A DNA stretch of 64,000 nucleotides, taken from positions 125,810,465 through 125,874,464 of the forward strand of contig NC_134414.1 in NCBI RefSeq assembly GCF_030867145.1, read 5' to 3'. A program made the translations under genes and the position numbers. Within the stretch, counting starts at the first letter, position 1; every line of letters starts with the position of its first letter. Source of the stretch: Opisthocomus hoazin. Taxonomy: Eukaryota; Chordata; Aves; Opisthocomiformes; Opisthocomidae. Of this stretch, positions 23,851 through 37,841 are shown one piece after another. A model generated the notes under the pieces. It made no database searches, was not told the origin of the DNA, and was given only the letters and a program-made list of their open reading frames with translations.

Positions 23851-26800
23851 TGTATGTAAACATACATCATACACACAGAAATATGCACGGGACAGAAACA
23901 CCAGCCCATCTTCTTTTCCTGTTTCTACTTTTAGAACAAACAAAGGTCCGTAACAGACAGCCCTTCCATTCTCTCCTAGGCCCTTAAAAAGAAAGGCATT
24001 ACGGTACTTCTGTGAAGGATTTTTGCAGCTAGAGTTGACAGAAAGAGAAAAACAAAAGACAACAAACACCACCTGTTTACACAGCATCCCCCCATGCAGG
24101 AGTGTTCACACAAGCAACCTTATCTGAGAGAGAAATGTGTTCCTGGGCTAGCCCTTCTCCTTCACACCAGAGATGTTTCTTTGAAGTAAACAGGGGCTGG
24201 TTAAACAAGAGCTACATTTTAAATCCTCAAAGAAAACTCAAGTTTCATTAAAACTCAGGAAGACAGCTGCCTATCCATAGGCAAGTAAATAACTGAAGTA
24301 GTTTTCAGCTGTATATCGGTCAGAAAATAGCAAAACAGAAACATACATAACATGCTGCAGAAGAACTAAGAAGAGAGAAAACCAGAAAGACTTCTCGAAA
24401 GCTTTTTCTTAATGCAGGTGCTACTAACTGAAAGTAATTCGTATTAAGTACAACTTACATTGACAATGAGAATTTGACACTAGGCATCCACAATCATTAA
24501 CAGTAGATATTATGCAGGCTGAAGTAATCATGAAAATAACTTTCTGTTGTTTTGCTTTTTTTTTTTAGTTACATAGTTATGCAGAAGAGTGAACAAATTA
24601 AAGCAGAGCTGCTAGTATTCTAATAAGAAATGTGAAATATTAATAGGTACAATCTCTCATCACCAAAATAACATGCAGAAAGCAGCTTTCTACTAAAAAA
24701 ATGGCTGCCCAGCGATCTCTCTGCTACAGAAACATCGGCCACAGCACATGGAATTGTATTTCCTCTTGTATGTGTTTTGTGTCAAATAACCCCCCCCAAC
24801 AAAAACAATATTTGTATTTGCCTAGATAATACAAAGCATAAATACTCCTTTCTGATAAAAGGAAGGACAAAATAATTCAAAGAGAAGACAATTTAAACTT
24901 GCATACTTCTCTGTCTTGAGGATGCTGACAGAAGAATTGACCCACGAACATAAGAACTGCAAGAACTCTTATTTTCTACAACTCAATTTCCCCATACTTA
25001 ACAGACTGATTAACTACTTAAGCACTGGACTGTTAAATGAGGCCTACATGGGTAAAGCAAACATAAATTAAGTAGTAACACTGAACAGTAAAAAAAATGC
25101 CAAATAAAAAGTTTAACGACTTCAAATAATTTGTACCAGGAGTCAATAACAGCCAATACCATCACCACTTTAGGAAAACTGTCTTAAAATAACTCTGTGA
25201 TACTTCCATGGCTGGTGATACATACTAAGACGCCACAGTACCAATTCAATTTGAAGCAAGTATCACACTAAGCAATGTCAGAACTCCTATATCCCCATGT
25301 TACTGTAGTATAGAGTGTCTTGTACTGATCTTATGCGCTCATTGAACAATTCAGCCTATTCTCTTTCCAGGCCGTTTGGCCTCCACTTCTCCCTAAATAA
25401 TGCTCAGGCTTGCTATCCACTCCTTTATTAGGGAAGATGAGGAACAAGCACAGTCTTCCATTCTACTTCTGACAGCAGTCTGTCTCCTTACCCCTGGCAA
25501 AAAGCAGAGTTGCCACATGCATAGGCACACTTATTGGATTAGGGCATACCATAATACAATAGCTTGGGATGGAAGAAAAAATGGCAAAAGGAAGGGTGGG
25601 CCAGTGACTCCAACTCTGCTTTGTTCTGATATGAAGATTCATCTCAAACTCATTAGTAATGGATCCTGTTTTTCATTGTGCAATGAGACCCATCTACCCA
25701 CGATAATTCACAGCAGTATCTTGCTAGCACTACTCACAGTATAAAGTTAATTACGAACAAAAGACATCTAAGAAGACATGCAGGGATGCAAATTGACATT
25801 AATTCTCAGAGCTTTTCAGAAAGGACTGTTGCTTGTTTTGACAGATGTAAAACAAAATAGGAAAAATATTCTAGGGGAATTTTCTGTTATTCAAAGAAAT
25901 AATAGAAATAGAATATTTACTGGGAAAAGCTAGCATTTAAAGAAGCCCAGTTTTTTAACTTTAAGGAAATTTTCCAGAATAAAACACATACATTTTCAAG
26001 GACCTGCTCTTCTATTGGAAAAATTCTAAAGTATTTGTTGTGGATATAATTTTCCACATACTTCCTGAAAGAACTGAGGGCCTCATTTGCATACCTCCCT
26101 ATACGTTATAATTAAAACACTTTTACTGCACGCACCACAGTCCTAGCTGGACAACATACCCAAAACTGTTCTCCCACTTCTCCCCCCCGCCCCCTTCCAA
26201 ATACATGCATTAACTTAGTTGCTTACCTGGGTGATAAATTATAACTACACTGCCTTTGTGGACAATGCAAAAGAACAAGCTCTGGCCCCTGCATAAAGTG
26301 GTGTGGGCTGGCAGCCAGATACACTGTTTGGAGTAAAGAGCTTCTGGAAATCCCTTTCTGGAGAGGACTGGTCACATCCACACTACAGCACTCGACCCCA
26401 ATCTCTTGTGGGCTGCATGCGACATCCCTCTGGCCTTAGGACTTACATATATAAAGTTATTTTATTTTTAATTCAACATGTCCAAAATAATGACCAGTGG
26501 AATGCATCTCATAAAAGAATTGTTCATGCTGGTATCATACGCTTAAAGTTTTGGGACACAGCATGAGGGCATGTAGTGTGCAAGACCTGCTGATGCAGTG
26601 TTGGAGACCTGTCCTGATTAGCAGGAGCTGAAGTGGGTATGGTCTACACCCTTATCATCTGACCAAACTACAGTGCCGTACAGACATATCCTCGCAGGAA
26701 GAGGGAGGACACGCAACTGTTTATCTCCGAGAAGAAATCAGTGTATCAGCTACCACATACGCAGTATGGCTCATTGTGGTGACAGCACCCAAAGAACAAC

Positions 26801-28969
26801 AAAAAAAAAAAGGGAGTAGAGGGGAGGGAGCGAATGACTAAATCTCTGTGTAGACAAATCACATAATTAGTGTGCTGTTCAAAATGGGAAAAAAGGTTTA
26901 CTTTGTCTAGTTTCATTAAGGACTGTGTGTCAAAGACTCCCAAGCCTTTCCTGGTGACCATTAAGTGTATCACTGTGGAAGTTTGTTCCTATTTCGTTTT
27001 TTCCATGGATTTTTTTGTATGTGTGTGTTTCGGGGTTGGGTTTTTTTTGGTTTGGGTTAGTTTTTGTTTGTTTGTTTTTACAACTCCAACCCCACATCAG
27101 CAAATGAGAAAATCTGGAAACTGAATGAATCTACAGAACACTGAACACAGAACACAGAACAGTGGACAAACCTGCCAACATGTAACAGCAAACAACCGGA
27201 GAATACTTTTATTTAAATGTTACTATCAGAGATGTTTTTACTGTAATGAACCAGATCCCACAGTTATAAACAATGTTATCTTTTTACAGGAAGAAACATA
27301 CAGTTACCTAAATTAAAATACATTTTTTTTTAAAATCTTTAAAGATAAAAAAGAGATATATCTAAAGGAACTTTATGATTTAGCATATATTTTACCCATC
27401 ACATCACATCAAAATTTGCTTACCTAAGTAGAAAAGGTTTTTTCCCCCCACTGCTTTTTTTTAGACCATTTTTGCAAGGACAGTTAATGCCTGCAGTAAC
27501 CGTACAACTGATCTATATCAAATTCACACAGGTAGAAGAGAGAAACGAAAACTAGTTTTAATTCATTCACTTCACCTACTCTCAAAGGCAACAAAGAGCT
27601 GAGTGCTTTGCTTGTTGCACCCCAACCAGACACGGCATGTGCTTACCCAGCCAGAGGAAAGGAAGGGAAGGAAAAAGAGGATCAGGCTTCAGGAACTAGT
27701 GAGAGAGGTCAGAGTATGCAAGAAAAAGGTGAGTATATTAGGGACTGTGTTTATTCACCAGTACAGTTGAACAAGTTGTATTTTATTTCCTCTTGGAACT
27801 ACTATTGAACAACTCATTTTCTAAAAGCATTCAACAACAGCACTCTCATTAATCCAATGTTCTGAACACCAGGAACGCTACAAGTAAAACAGGATGAAAG
27901 TTCTAGTAACCACTAATTTACCTAACAGGGAATGCAATCTCTGTTTCAAGTTTTTTCTTTTATATATGCTGAGGCAGTCCATGGTATACAGACAGATTAG
28001 GAAGAGAACTCTGACAGATCAGAATTGTCCAGAAGTAACTTCCTGGCTCTTTGCCACTGCTACCACTCCACTATCACTCCTTTCCAAGTTTTATTAACTA
28101 ATAAGGAAAATATTACAGAGCACAGCCACAAAACGATATTGATAATGTGATAACTGGAATGTTCCTTTACAAATACACGAATTTAATTGTCTGATGAGCA
28201 ATGGTTTATTTCAAAGGTCTATCTTAGCTACTGGTCATGAAGATTTTATTCTTCCTCCATCCAACTGGCAAAATAAGTTTTGTCCAGATACACAAAAGCC
28301 CATAAATGCAAAAGAAAAAGGTAACTCTATTTGATTATTATGTACCAGAAGTACACATACAAAAAAAGTGAAAAAAATTTTTAAAAAACTGTGACCAGCA
28401 GGTTATTTCAAAGACAAACAGATGCTAGGTACACACAGCGATACACCTGATACTGCATATACAGCAACTTCTGCTGCCACCTTCAAAATCCAGAATGGAC
28501 TTACATCCAGTCTTACAGCAAATTTACATACACTTCACTGTACAAGATACTGCATATAGCACAAATTAGGGTAAACAACATTAGGCTAAAATCCTGTGCT
28601 GACTGTTGAAATTTTGGTACATTGATTCAATCTATACTTAAACATGAATATTGAATTAAACATTTTAATTGTTTCATTCTGATCAAGTCACCAATACCTC
28701 CTTCATCATTCTTCAGTGAACACACACTCTTTGAAGTTATAGCTCACTCCTTTTCATTACTTTGGAGTTTAAGTTCTTTTATTAGTTTTTAAGATGATAA
28801 TTTGTAACTAATAAAACATTAATGAATAAGCACTTTGCATTTAAGCATTAAAATAACATAGTAGACAAATGTGTACATCTACAGACAGCAGAGAATAAAC
28901 AAAGTACAACCATTTTTCTGCTCCTTGATTATTTCAAGTGCTGGAGGAACTTGCTTTTATCACCTGCTT
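23851..28969. other. Unique intronic DNA between CR1 copies
   Basis: AT-rich intronic DNA. Short open frames (25400-25744, 26303-26566 and others) lack domains. A T/G-rich low-complexity tract with TTTG units lies at about 27000-27080. No further gene or repeat family was recognised. Confidence 0.6.
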
Positions 28970-30443
28970 ACATGAGTGATAAAAGGAAGGCTAGGGAAAA
29001 TGTGGGCCCGCTCCGGAAGAAAACAGGAGACCTGCTTACCCGGGATATGAAGAAGGCTGAGGCACTCCACCACTTTTTTGCCTCAGTCTTCACCATCAAG
29101 TGCTCCAGCCACACTGCCCAAGTCACAGACGGCAAAGGCAGGGATTGGGAGGATGAAGAACCGCCCACTGCAGAAGCAGGTTTGAGACCATCTAAGGAAC
29201 CTGAAGGTGCACAAGTCCATGGGACCTGATGAGGTGCGTCCACAGGTCCTGAGGGAACTGGCGGATGAAGTTGCTAAGCCACTACCTATCATATTTGAGA
29301 AGTCATGGCAGTCTGGAGAAGTTCACACTGATCGGAAAAGTGGAAACATAACGCCCATTTTTAGAAAGGGTAAAAAGGGAAAGACAGGCCAGTCAGTCTC
29401 ACCTTTGTGCCCAGCAAGACTATGGAGCAGATCCTACTGGAAACTACACTAAAGCACATGGAAAATAAGGAGATGATTGGTGACCGCCAGCATGGCTTCA
29501 CTAAGGGAGGATTGTGCCTGACAAATTTGTCGTCCTTCTACAACAGTTACAGCATTGGTGGATAAGGGAAGAGCAACTGACATCATCTACCTAGACTTGA
29601 GCAAAGCATCTGACACTGTCCCACATGACATCCTTGTCTCTACGCTGGAGAGACATTGATTTGATGGATGGTTCACTCCATGGATAAGGAATTGGCTGGA
29701 TGGTTGCACTCAAAGAGGGGCAATCCCAAGCACAAATACAGGCTGCGTGGACAATGGACTGAGAGCAGCCATGAGGAGAAGGGCACTGGTGGATGAAAAG
29801 GTCAACATGACCCGGCAGTGTGCGCTTGCAGACCAGAAAGCCAAACATATCCTGGGCTGCATCAAATGAAACGTGGCCAGCAGGTCATGGGAGGTGATTC
29901 TGCCCCTCTACTCCGCTCTGGTGAGACCCTGCCTGGAGTCCTCCATCCAGCTCTGGAGCTCCCAGCACAGCATAGACATGGACCTCTTGGAGTGGGTCCA
30001 GAGGAGGCCACAAGAAAGATCCGAGGGCTGGAGCACCTCTCCTATGAGGAAAGGCTGAGAGAGTTGGGCTGTTCAGCGTGGAGAAGAGAAGGCTGCGGGG
30101 AGACCTTACAGCAGCCTTCCAGTACCTGAAAGCAGGCCTGCAGGAGAGCTGGAGAGGGACTCTTTACAAGGGCATGGAGAGATAGGACAAGGGGGAATGG
30201 CTTTACGCTGAAACATTTTGACCAGATACAAAGAAAAAATTCTTCCCTGTGAGGGTGCTGAGGCACTGGAACAGGCTGCCCAGAGAAGCTGTGGCTGCCC
30301 CCTCCCTGGCAGTGTTCAAGGCCAGGTTGGATGGGGCTTTGAGCACCTGGTCTAGTGGAGGGTGTCCCTGCCCATGGCAGGGGGGTTGGAACTAGGTGAT
30401 CTTTAAGGTCCCTTCCAACCCAAACCATTCCATGATTCTATGA
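28970..30443 (+). mobile_element. CR1 LINE, long but decayed copy with ORF2 remnants
   Basis: Plus-oriented CR1 of about 1.47 kb. It starts in the region between endonuclease and reverse transcriptase (AGGCTAGGGAAAATGTGGGC). RT-like pieces follow in shifting frames: [19 protein letters not shown] near 29210, then a [13 protein letters not shown] block near 29590-29630, which is the first RT catalytic motif. A central stretch is missing, and the usual YxDD region was not found. The 3' end has LPLYSALVRPCLESSIQLWS, then the standard tail ending ATTCTATGA at 30434-30443. Stops and frame changes are many, so it is not active. Frames at 28951-30129 and their antisense partners all belong to it. 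Confidence 0.93.
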
Positions 30444-32792
30444 AAGCAGTAGTCCAGACCAGAGACACACTCGTGGAGAACGGAAATCACAGAGCATGAG
30501 ACTCTCTCTGGCATGATATTATAACAGCATTCTACGAAAAGAGAAATAGTTTGTGCTCTGCACTGCAAGAGCATGGAAGAGAAGGGAATTACTTAAACTT
30601 CAGCTGTCCTGGATTCAATACTCACAGGTCACTGTTCTGTTTTCTGTCAATACTGGCCTTCACACATACATACACAGACTAAAATGCATTGACTGGAAAT
30701 TTAGCAAGATATTGGAGAACTTACTGCTACACTGATATCAAGTATCTCATTATTAAAAAACAAAACACAAAAAAACCCAAAAGCTGAACATCTTTAGAAG
30801 AAAGAAATATTAAAAAAGGCTAACTTTCACCACAAATGTGGAAATCTGCTATTTCCTTCATTCTGCTCTTCATATATTTTCATTTTTCAGTTTTAGCGAC
30901 TCAGTGGAAAAGTTTATGCCACGGAACTCTTATTTGGCAAGTATGAGTGACTGGGATTAGCATTTCCAACCAAAGGCATCTTCAGGGAAGGGAAGGGGCA
31001 TGGGACTAGTTTAATTTCATTTGCTAAGCACTCTATTTCCACACCACAAACACTAGCACTCACTGATCAAGCCTTGCTGCTTCACAACTTGCAGTCTTCA
31101 CAATATAAGAAGTGCTTCAAATACTGGAACAGGTTCTAGGGTTTACATGATTTGAACATGCCAAGAGTAGTATAGCTACACCATGAACACGGACACCAAA
31201 CAGAAAACAAAGACAATACAGGAAAGAATTCGTAACTCGAGATGCAGGCTCACATAGGGAGCACAAAAAGAACTACTGGATCACTCCACAGAACTGGGAT
31301 ACTACAAGAGCAAATTCTGTTTCAAGGCTTGAGGGTCAATCAATTAGAAGGCAGTAACATCCACAGACTTAGTTCAGTCACCATTACACTCAGTTAACAC
31401 ACTCTGCCTTCTCATTAGCTACTGACATGGATCGAAAAGCAGGATGAAGTCCCAGGGAAGTGAATGGGCTCTCTGCAGTTACAGCCAGCCACCCAAATAA
31501 ACTCCATTACAAGACTAGGGCATAGAGATTTCTATGGAAAAATCCTAAAGCTGTATTTATTTAGAAACACTGCACAGTTGTCAACTGTCACAGTTGTATT
31601 TTCAGAACAGGTTTGAGTTAAACTAGCTGCATTAAGCTCATTTTATTGCCTTCCCTGTACTAGTAACATTCAGGTAGCAACGGAAGTTAAAATCTAATCT
31701 ATTTTTCAACATCTACACTATTAGCTTGCTGAACTACACTCCCCTTAATCAAAATGGATTAGCCGGTTTCACCCTCAAACCACTGGAGCACCACCACTTC
31801 TTGAAAGTAAGAGGCCTCTCCTCTTAGCTTTACAGATTCTTTATATGATATCATAGAAATGTTATGCAATTACTGCATTATGGTGGTCTTATCCCCACCA
31901 GACATAAATATATTGTCCTGATACACCATTTTAAACTTACATAGTTTACTCTGTAACTTCAAAAGGGTATTTGACCTGAAGACCTTTTGGGTGGCTGAAT
32001 TTAATAAAATATGTTCTTTCTAATATTTTACAAAACCTAGTTCTTCAGCAGGGAAGTTCATGAATCTATCTGTTCTGTGAAAGAATGTCTCTAGACCTTT
32101 TGAAACTTTAACTTTTTTTTTTTAATTAAAACACATGCACTGAAACAAAAGCACATGTCAAATATATTGAAGTAAGCCTTCTTTAACGAGATTTTGCTGA
32201 TCATGTATCAGCAGCACCACCATGTGTTAAGTGAACAAGACATTTATTGCTGAGAGATTAGTGGTATTGCAAAGTATAATCAACCATTTACAATTTCAGT
32301 AGTTGATGTAGGCCTAAATAGAAACAATATTTTTACACCATGTTGCCATGCCAAACTTACAAAGCCTTTAACCTATACCATTTTGAGTAATATTAGAATT
32401 TTAAAGAGTAAAAAAAACCACCAAACCTTATTATTTTTCCACTGTTAATGAAAGAGAACTAAACATCCCTGAGAAGGACCAAATAAGATCTAATGTCAGA
32501 TGCAGTGAACGGATTCAGTACATCACCAAGCACAACTCAATAGGGAGAGAAGGAGGGATAAAAGAAAGAAAAGACATTGTTCATTAGTATGATACCAAGA
32601 TTGGCATCAATAAATACTTCAGAAATACTGTAAAACTAATTGTAATATTGCTTAGTGCTAAAGTTACAGCAGTGTTAGTGTACTTTATACTTAAGTTTAT
32701 GCTATACATAAATATACCTTTAGAAGGTGTCTTGAAGGCCAAAACTTACAAAATTTGAGATTATTAGGAGAACATTCATTAACATTACTTAC

Positions 32793-33042
32793 ACCAAGAC
32801 AGGTTTTCCTGATATCTTAGGGCTGTTTAAAACTTCTATCATGGCTTGCTTTGTTTCTTCCATTCTTGCAACGTCACTGGAATCCACAACAAATATTACA
32901 CCATAGGACTCAGCATAGTAATTTCTCCAGATATTTCGAATTCTTTTTCCACCTCCTAAATCAAAGATAGTGACTTCAAAGCGTCCCTGTTTAAGGTCAA
33001 TCTTGGAAAACCCAACTGTTGGGGCCACATCTTCAGGAGATT
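32793..33042 (-). CDS. ARL13B: ARL13B third coding exon: switch I to pre-NKQD
   Basis: 250-nt exon, codons 44-127. It reads [13 protein letters not shown] (switch I with T52), [11 protein letters not shown] (G3 region, glycine in place of catalytic glutamine), [20 protein letters not shown], and [12 protein letters not shown]79 lies in RIRN. Acceptor TGACAG|AA. The donor is taken as GT|GTAAGT at 32792, which leaves phase 2 and fits the next exon exactly; the overlapping GTGTAA two bases earlier would break the frame. Confidence 0.96.
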
Positions 33043-35973
33043 CTGTCAGAGTTCAAAGAAGAAAGTCTTCAGTAAAAAGTGCCCTTAGTTATTTAAGGGG
33101 CATTTTACATTGTGATTTGTGTAGTAAAATTCATATTTTAAAAACATGGAGCAAACCCTCCCTGTTCAGTGACACTATTTTGCTAACCATCTATTTTTTA
33201 CTTTAAGATTTTCCCTCCCCTCAGGTAATTTCAAATTAACGCACTAATCTCTCCACCAGTTACTTTACATTAATTTAGACAAGAGCACCAGGGGAAAAAA
33301 GAGAGGAGAGAAAAAAAAAAAAAAGAACCCAAAATGAAATTTCCAATATTTAACACCACATTTAAACTGAAGCGGTGTTCAGTGTACTGCAGTTTTTACT
33401 TTCCCCCTCACCACCAGTGCTCCCTTCTGAACAGTTATATAGCGTTTCCATGGTATTAATCCAAGTTTGAGAAGGAAAACAAACAAAACAGTTAATGCGT
33501 TATGACCTGGGAAACCTTGTGCTCTGCCAAATTTATTCTTTACCCTTTCTGGTTGCCAAAACAGCTTCAAAAGTTCAACCAAGGGCTGAGACGAAGGGAC
33601 TGAAACCATATTCTTCTGAGATGTAAACTACTTGATTGCCTTTATTTAAGATCAGGTTTTGTCCTCTGTGTATTTTTATTTTCTCTTTTTCAGTTTGCCA
33701 TGCAATATGCTAGGAATCTATAGCTTTATAGCTAACACTTTCGCTTGCTGTCTCCCTTTCTGGAGAGCAAAGAAAGCCTGCACTTGCCTCAAACCACTAA
33801 GCTGTCTCTGCAGAGGTGTGTTAATTACAGAATCACAGAATGTTAGGGGTTCGAACGGACCTCTGTGGGTCATCTAGTCCAGCCCCCCTGCCAAAGCAGG
33901 GTCACCTACAGCAGGCTGCACAGGATCTCTGCAACTGTTTTATGTAGCTTAGTAGCACATGGCAGGAGAAACAAATGTAAAATTCAATTTGTTGAGAGGA
34001 AGAAATAAAGGCATAGTCAAAAGCACTGAACTCTGAAGAGCAGTGCAGAAGCTAAATCACCATCAGCCTTCTGCTACCACGTTGCTTTTTTAAGAGAATC
34101 CTTCACACACAGCCGAGATGGGGATTCAGAACAGACCCCTTGGCCAGGGCAGTGTAAGCCAAGTCTCCAGCAAGAGAAGAGTCTGGGACCTCCATTTGTA
34201 AAAACTATAGCTTCAGAACTCAGCAGATTTTATTTTGAAGAACATTTTGCACTGTGAGCCATAAGTATGTGCTCTTACAAGAGAGAACAACGTGAACATG
34301 AGGATTGGTCAAGGGTGAAAGTTTTTGATGGTGTTGAATGTAAGGGTATACTGCTGAAGCATCTGCTCCTACTGTACAGCAACGTCTCCAGTAATAAACG
34401 GTCTTCAACGTAAAAACAGTCTGCTATATAAGCTGCAGATTCATTTTGGCAAATACGACTTTGGTGACCATGCTCATTTGACCAGGAGTCCTAGGAACTG
34501 AAATATATTTGGCTTCTTCTAAAATCCAGCAGTCATAACTGCAGGCTACTCCTTATAGGCTGTAAGACTGGTGCACAGCGAAAGCCACTGGTTTTATGAA
34601 CCCTGAAGACTAACCAAATGTTCTAATCTCTGAAAGCCCTGTTAAGGAAGAAAAAAATTGCTTTCTAAGGCAAGCACTATTCAAGCCCTGGGAAACAGTC
34701 ACAGAAGTCAGAATTATCTTTTCCTGGAGTTTCCCTTTAGAAACACCCATCTTTATCCCATTTTTTCCCAGAAAAAAAAGGACTTTTAGAACTAACTGTC
34801 ACATTTAGCTGATAAAGGCATTAAAGTTGATTTTGAAACAGAATGAAAGGCTAAACACTCGTGTTTTCAGGGCAAGATTTGGGAATATAAATGAGACAAT
34901 ACTGAGAACTTCATTCACACTTTAGCAAGTCCGTGAACTTACACATGTGTAAACAGAAAGCCAGGGTGGAGTCTCCAAGTTTTCCAAAACACTAAGTACA
35001 CTCTTGTTCTTACACAAGATGAAAGTTATTTAGAAAGACAAAAAAAGAAATCAAGTCTACTGATTTTCTTGCTATATACTAAGATGTGTAACACATCATT
35101 AACCAGGATATTTTGTATCACTGCATTAATTCAAAGAGAATGTGGTCCACAGCCTTCATTTTCTTTCATTTAAAGTAACTGATGGAGACAGACGGCTTGC
35201 TTGTAGTTACAACATTCCTTCAGCTATTTACTGAACTACTGAAAAAACCTTTCTCTAGTCCAAAATTACGCTATGATGCTCACGAAATTTAAACAAGGAC
35301 CCAGAACGGATTTTGTTGTAATTTAGCATCTTGCACAGTTAACAATACAGTGGTCAATTCAAAGGCACATAAGCACCAAGGTACTCTGAACACTTGGTCT
35401 TAGTATTTCCAAGATAATTAAACATCTCTATGGACTGATTTTTTCTGTCTCTAAGGGCTCTAATGCTGCACGGTGCAATGTTCTAAGAGGCAGCTCTCTC
35501 CATACTACCTACCTTGTCTCTACATCACACTATTACCTTTGAAAAAGCTGTAGCAGAATAGTAGCAACTTCATTGCACTACCACTGATTTGGTCTACCTT
35601 AGCTCAACATGATGTTAATGCAGTGGCCAGTGAGCAAATGCAGAGCTTGCCCTGCTACTTCTGAGCATAAAGCACATGACTGGAAGCACCTACTTTTTAA
35701 GTCACGCTAGCATGACTTGCTGGATAATAAAAATCAGGATCTTTGTTTAAAATTTTTCTCTCAGCTGCAGGTCTTCATACAGTGGGGCCTGGGACATGCT
35801 CACTTTGGCAACCACATTTGTACCGCTTTTGGTGGTACTATCATCAAATTTTTTTTGTCAGCAATATGGAAGGGAGAGATAAATTAAGAGATGAAACAAT
35901 ATTTTAGATTAAAATTCTGGAAAATTAGTAATTATACTCTTTCAATGCTCTATTAAACAAATTAATTGCTTAC
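33043..35973 (-). other. ARL13B: ARL13B intron
   Basis: 2.9-kb intron with one CR1 fragment (33828-33935) and an interrupted A-rich tract at about 33295-33325. Otherwise AT-rich unique DNA with no recognised feature. Confidence 0.75.
33828..33935 (-). mobile_element. CR1 3' fragment, minus orientation
   Basis: Begins ACAGAATCACAGAATGTTAG, the inverted CR1 terminal repeat plus tail, followed by GGGTCATCTAGTCCAGCCCC and GCCAAAGCAGGGTCACC, which are standard inverted CR1 3' blocks. About 108 bp remain. Confidence 0.88.
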
Positions 35974-36044
35974 CTCCTTGAATTCCTCGGACTGTAGCCG
36001 TTTTACCAGCATTATCAAGACCCACCATTATCAGTGTCACCTTC
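35974..36044 (-). CDS. ARL13B: ARL13B second coding exon: P-loop
   Basis: 71-nt exon encoding [20 protein letters not shown] then [11 protein letters not shown] is the phosphate-binding loop, with T35 as the magnesium-coordinating residue. Acceptor GGAG|GAAGG, donor GGAG|GTAAGC. Too short for any ORF listing, but unmistakable against human ARL13B. Confidence 0.96.
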
Positions 36045-37782
36045 CTCCATAAGGAGAAAAAGAAAAAAGATATTTCAAATCTCTTTTTTTTCTAGCTAGA
36101 CATGACTTACATTATTAAGATTTTTAATACATGCACAGCAAATCTACCACAAATTGGTAGTAGAAAGAACAGGTATCAAAATACCAAGTAGCAGGCATTG
36201 TTACAATTGTGTATCTGGTGTTCAATTACACCATCTGATCAGACAGAACAAAGTATGAAATGGGAAGTCTACAGTCTGTGCTGTAAGTTTCACATGAGAC
36301 AATGATTTTGCTTTCAACTTGTATGTGCCTGCTGAAATTTAATTTCACGGTACTGCAAATCTTTTCCTTTTTTTCATGTGGTCATGGTCTCTAACAATTT
36401 CTGTAATTTCATTTCCATTCACCTGTATTTTTACAGTCTCTCTGCCTCAGAATTGGGCCTATACTAGAAATTTATTTCTGTCTCAATCAATGCATCTGAA
36501 CACCACTACACAGTATACAACACTTTTGTACACAACATCAGATACTGTAAATAAGCAGCACTGGCGTTTTAAGCAGGAGCAATCTAGACAACAAATGTGC
36601 AAACCACTGGTGTTGAATATGTACAATATATTAGCAAACTGATAGACAGGTTAGTATTTACACCAGGATAGGATTTTAAGCAAAGCAACAGCAAAAATAT
36701 ATGTATGTGTACACCTCAGTTGTTCCTCCTATTCACAAAGACTCAGAGTCAGACTCAGAGGAGTCAAAGGAATTTGCTAAATTTTATGCCCCTTTATAGT
36801 AAAGGAATACTAAAACCATGGTTATTTCCAGTCTTAAAACTATAATAGCATAACACATGAAGTATAATTTATGCAAGTTCTTTCAGAAGAGCCAAAAAGC
36901 TCTGAGTAGCAAACCCAGAATTGAACAGTAGGATCACAGTAATTATACTTTAACAGTAAGCTAAAATCAGAACAGCCCTGACCTTTTAGAAACTCACAAT
37001 TGTCTATAATACATTGGTGGTGTCAGAAAGCTATTCAATCCGATACAGTTCTTTGAACAGCAGCGCCTTCTGTAAAACTGAAAATGTGTAGCATTGAAGA
37101 AAAGAGCAAATCCTCCTACATGAGTGTGAAGTATGTATGTGTGGTGTAGTCTGTATTTCCTTTCCCCACAGTTTGTAAATAGTTTGAAGCAAACTATGTA
37201 CTTTCTGTGCATCTCTGCTATTTGGAGGGAAATGGATACACGATGTCAAACTAAAAGTAACAGAAACAAATGAGAACAGTAGAATTCCACAACCAAGAAT
37301 AGATCATCAGTCTACCCACAAAATGCAGTGTTAAGACACTTAGATAACAGTAAGAAAATTAGTAGCATCCTGGGGCTGCAGTCTACTCTAGACAACAAAG
37401 TGATTTAACACATTACACTTCAGAATCTCAAAATGCAGAAACTAAATAAGCAAGACAAAAAACCAAATAAATCTTACATAAACATTCTAGTATCACCCCA
37501 TAACTCTCAACTTTAGAAAACATTATGCAAAGGACAGTATTTTGAACTTCTACTTTCCTGAAGTCAGAAACAAAGTACCTGAATTAAAGATGATTAACAT
37601 TTCATTTTTAAATTCAGAAGATGCATTGATTCTCTCTTGGAAAAAAAATGACGGATTTTGTCTCAGAATTAGAAAACACAAAACAATGTCATACAGCAAA
37701 TAAAGTAAAACATAGGTGACTGGACACGAAACACAGTTTGGAAAGGTTAACACAAAAATGCAAGAGAAGTTCACATGTTTAC
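36045..37782 (-). other. ARL13B: ARL13B intron
   Basis: 1.7-kb AT-rich intron. Frames at 36376-36642 and 36994-37249 show no domain. No repeat recognised. Confidence 0.75.
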
Positions 37783-37841
37783 CTGACCGGTTCTTGCCAC
37801 CGTTTTAACCAGCTGCAGCAATTGGCCATTAGACTGAACAT
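37783..37841 (-). CDS. ARL13B: ARL13B first coding exon (start codon, palmitoylation site)
   Basis: ATG at 37841 (read leftwards) begins MFSLMANCCSWLKRWQEPVR, nearly identical to the human N-terminus. The CC pair (residues 8-9) is the palmitoylation site that anchors ARL13B in the ciliary membrane. The donor is CAG|GTAAAC. The exon extends a little upstream as 5' UTR. Two acceptors are plausible, ending at 37873 (TTTCTGTAG, better pyrimidine tract) or at 37852 (GGCAG). Confidence 0.96.

Larger units (their letters stand above)
5754..32792 (-). other. ARL13B: 27-kb ARL13B intron hosting STX19
   Basis: Largest intron of the window. Contents in order: AT-rich unique DNA with a 17-A run (6304-6320) and a 201-codon minus-strand open frame (6077-6682); a plus-oriented LTR (about 8930-9445); unique DNA to 14.3 kb; a minus-oriented LTR of the same family (about 14349-14960); a CR1 3' end (16781-17109); unique DNA to the STX19 acceptor (20880); the STX19 exon; an old minus-oriented CR1 (about 22908-23265); unique DNA from 23.3 to 28.9 kb with an AT/GT microsatellite (23829-23850) and T/G-rich tracts near 27.0 kb; a long CR1 (about 28970-30443); and unique DNA to the exon at 32793. 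No other gene was recognised in the unique stretches. Confidence 0.85.

Noticed and set aside
28951-30129. Open frames that could be taken for host genes
   Set aside because: All fall in the CR1 element and match its decayed reverse-transcriptase ORF or its antisense.
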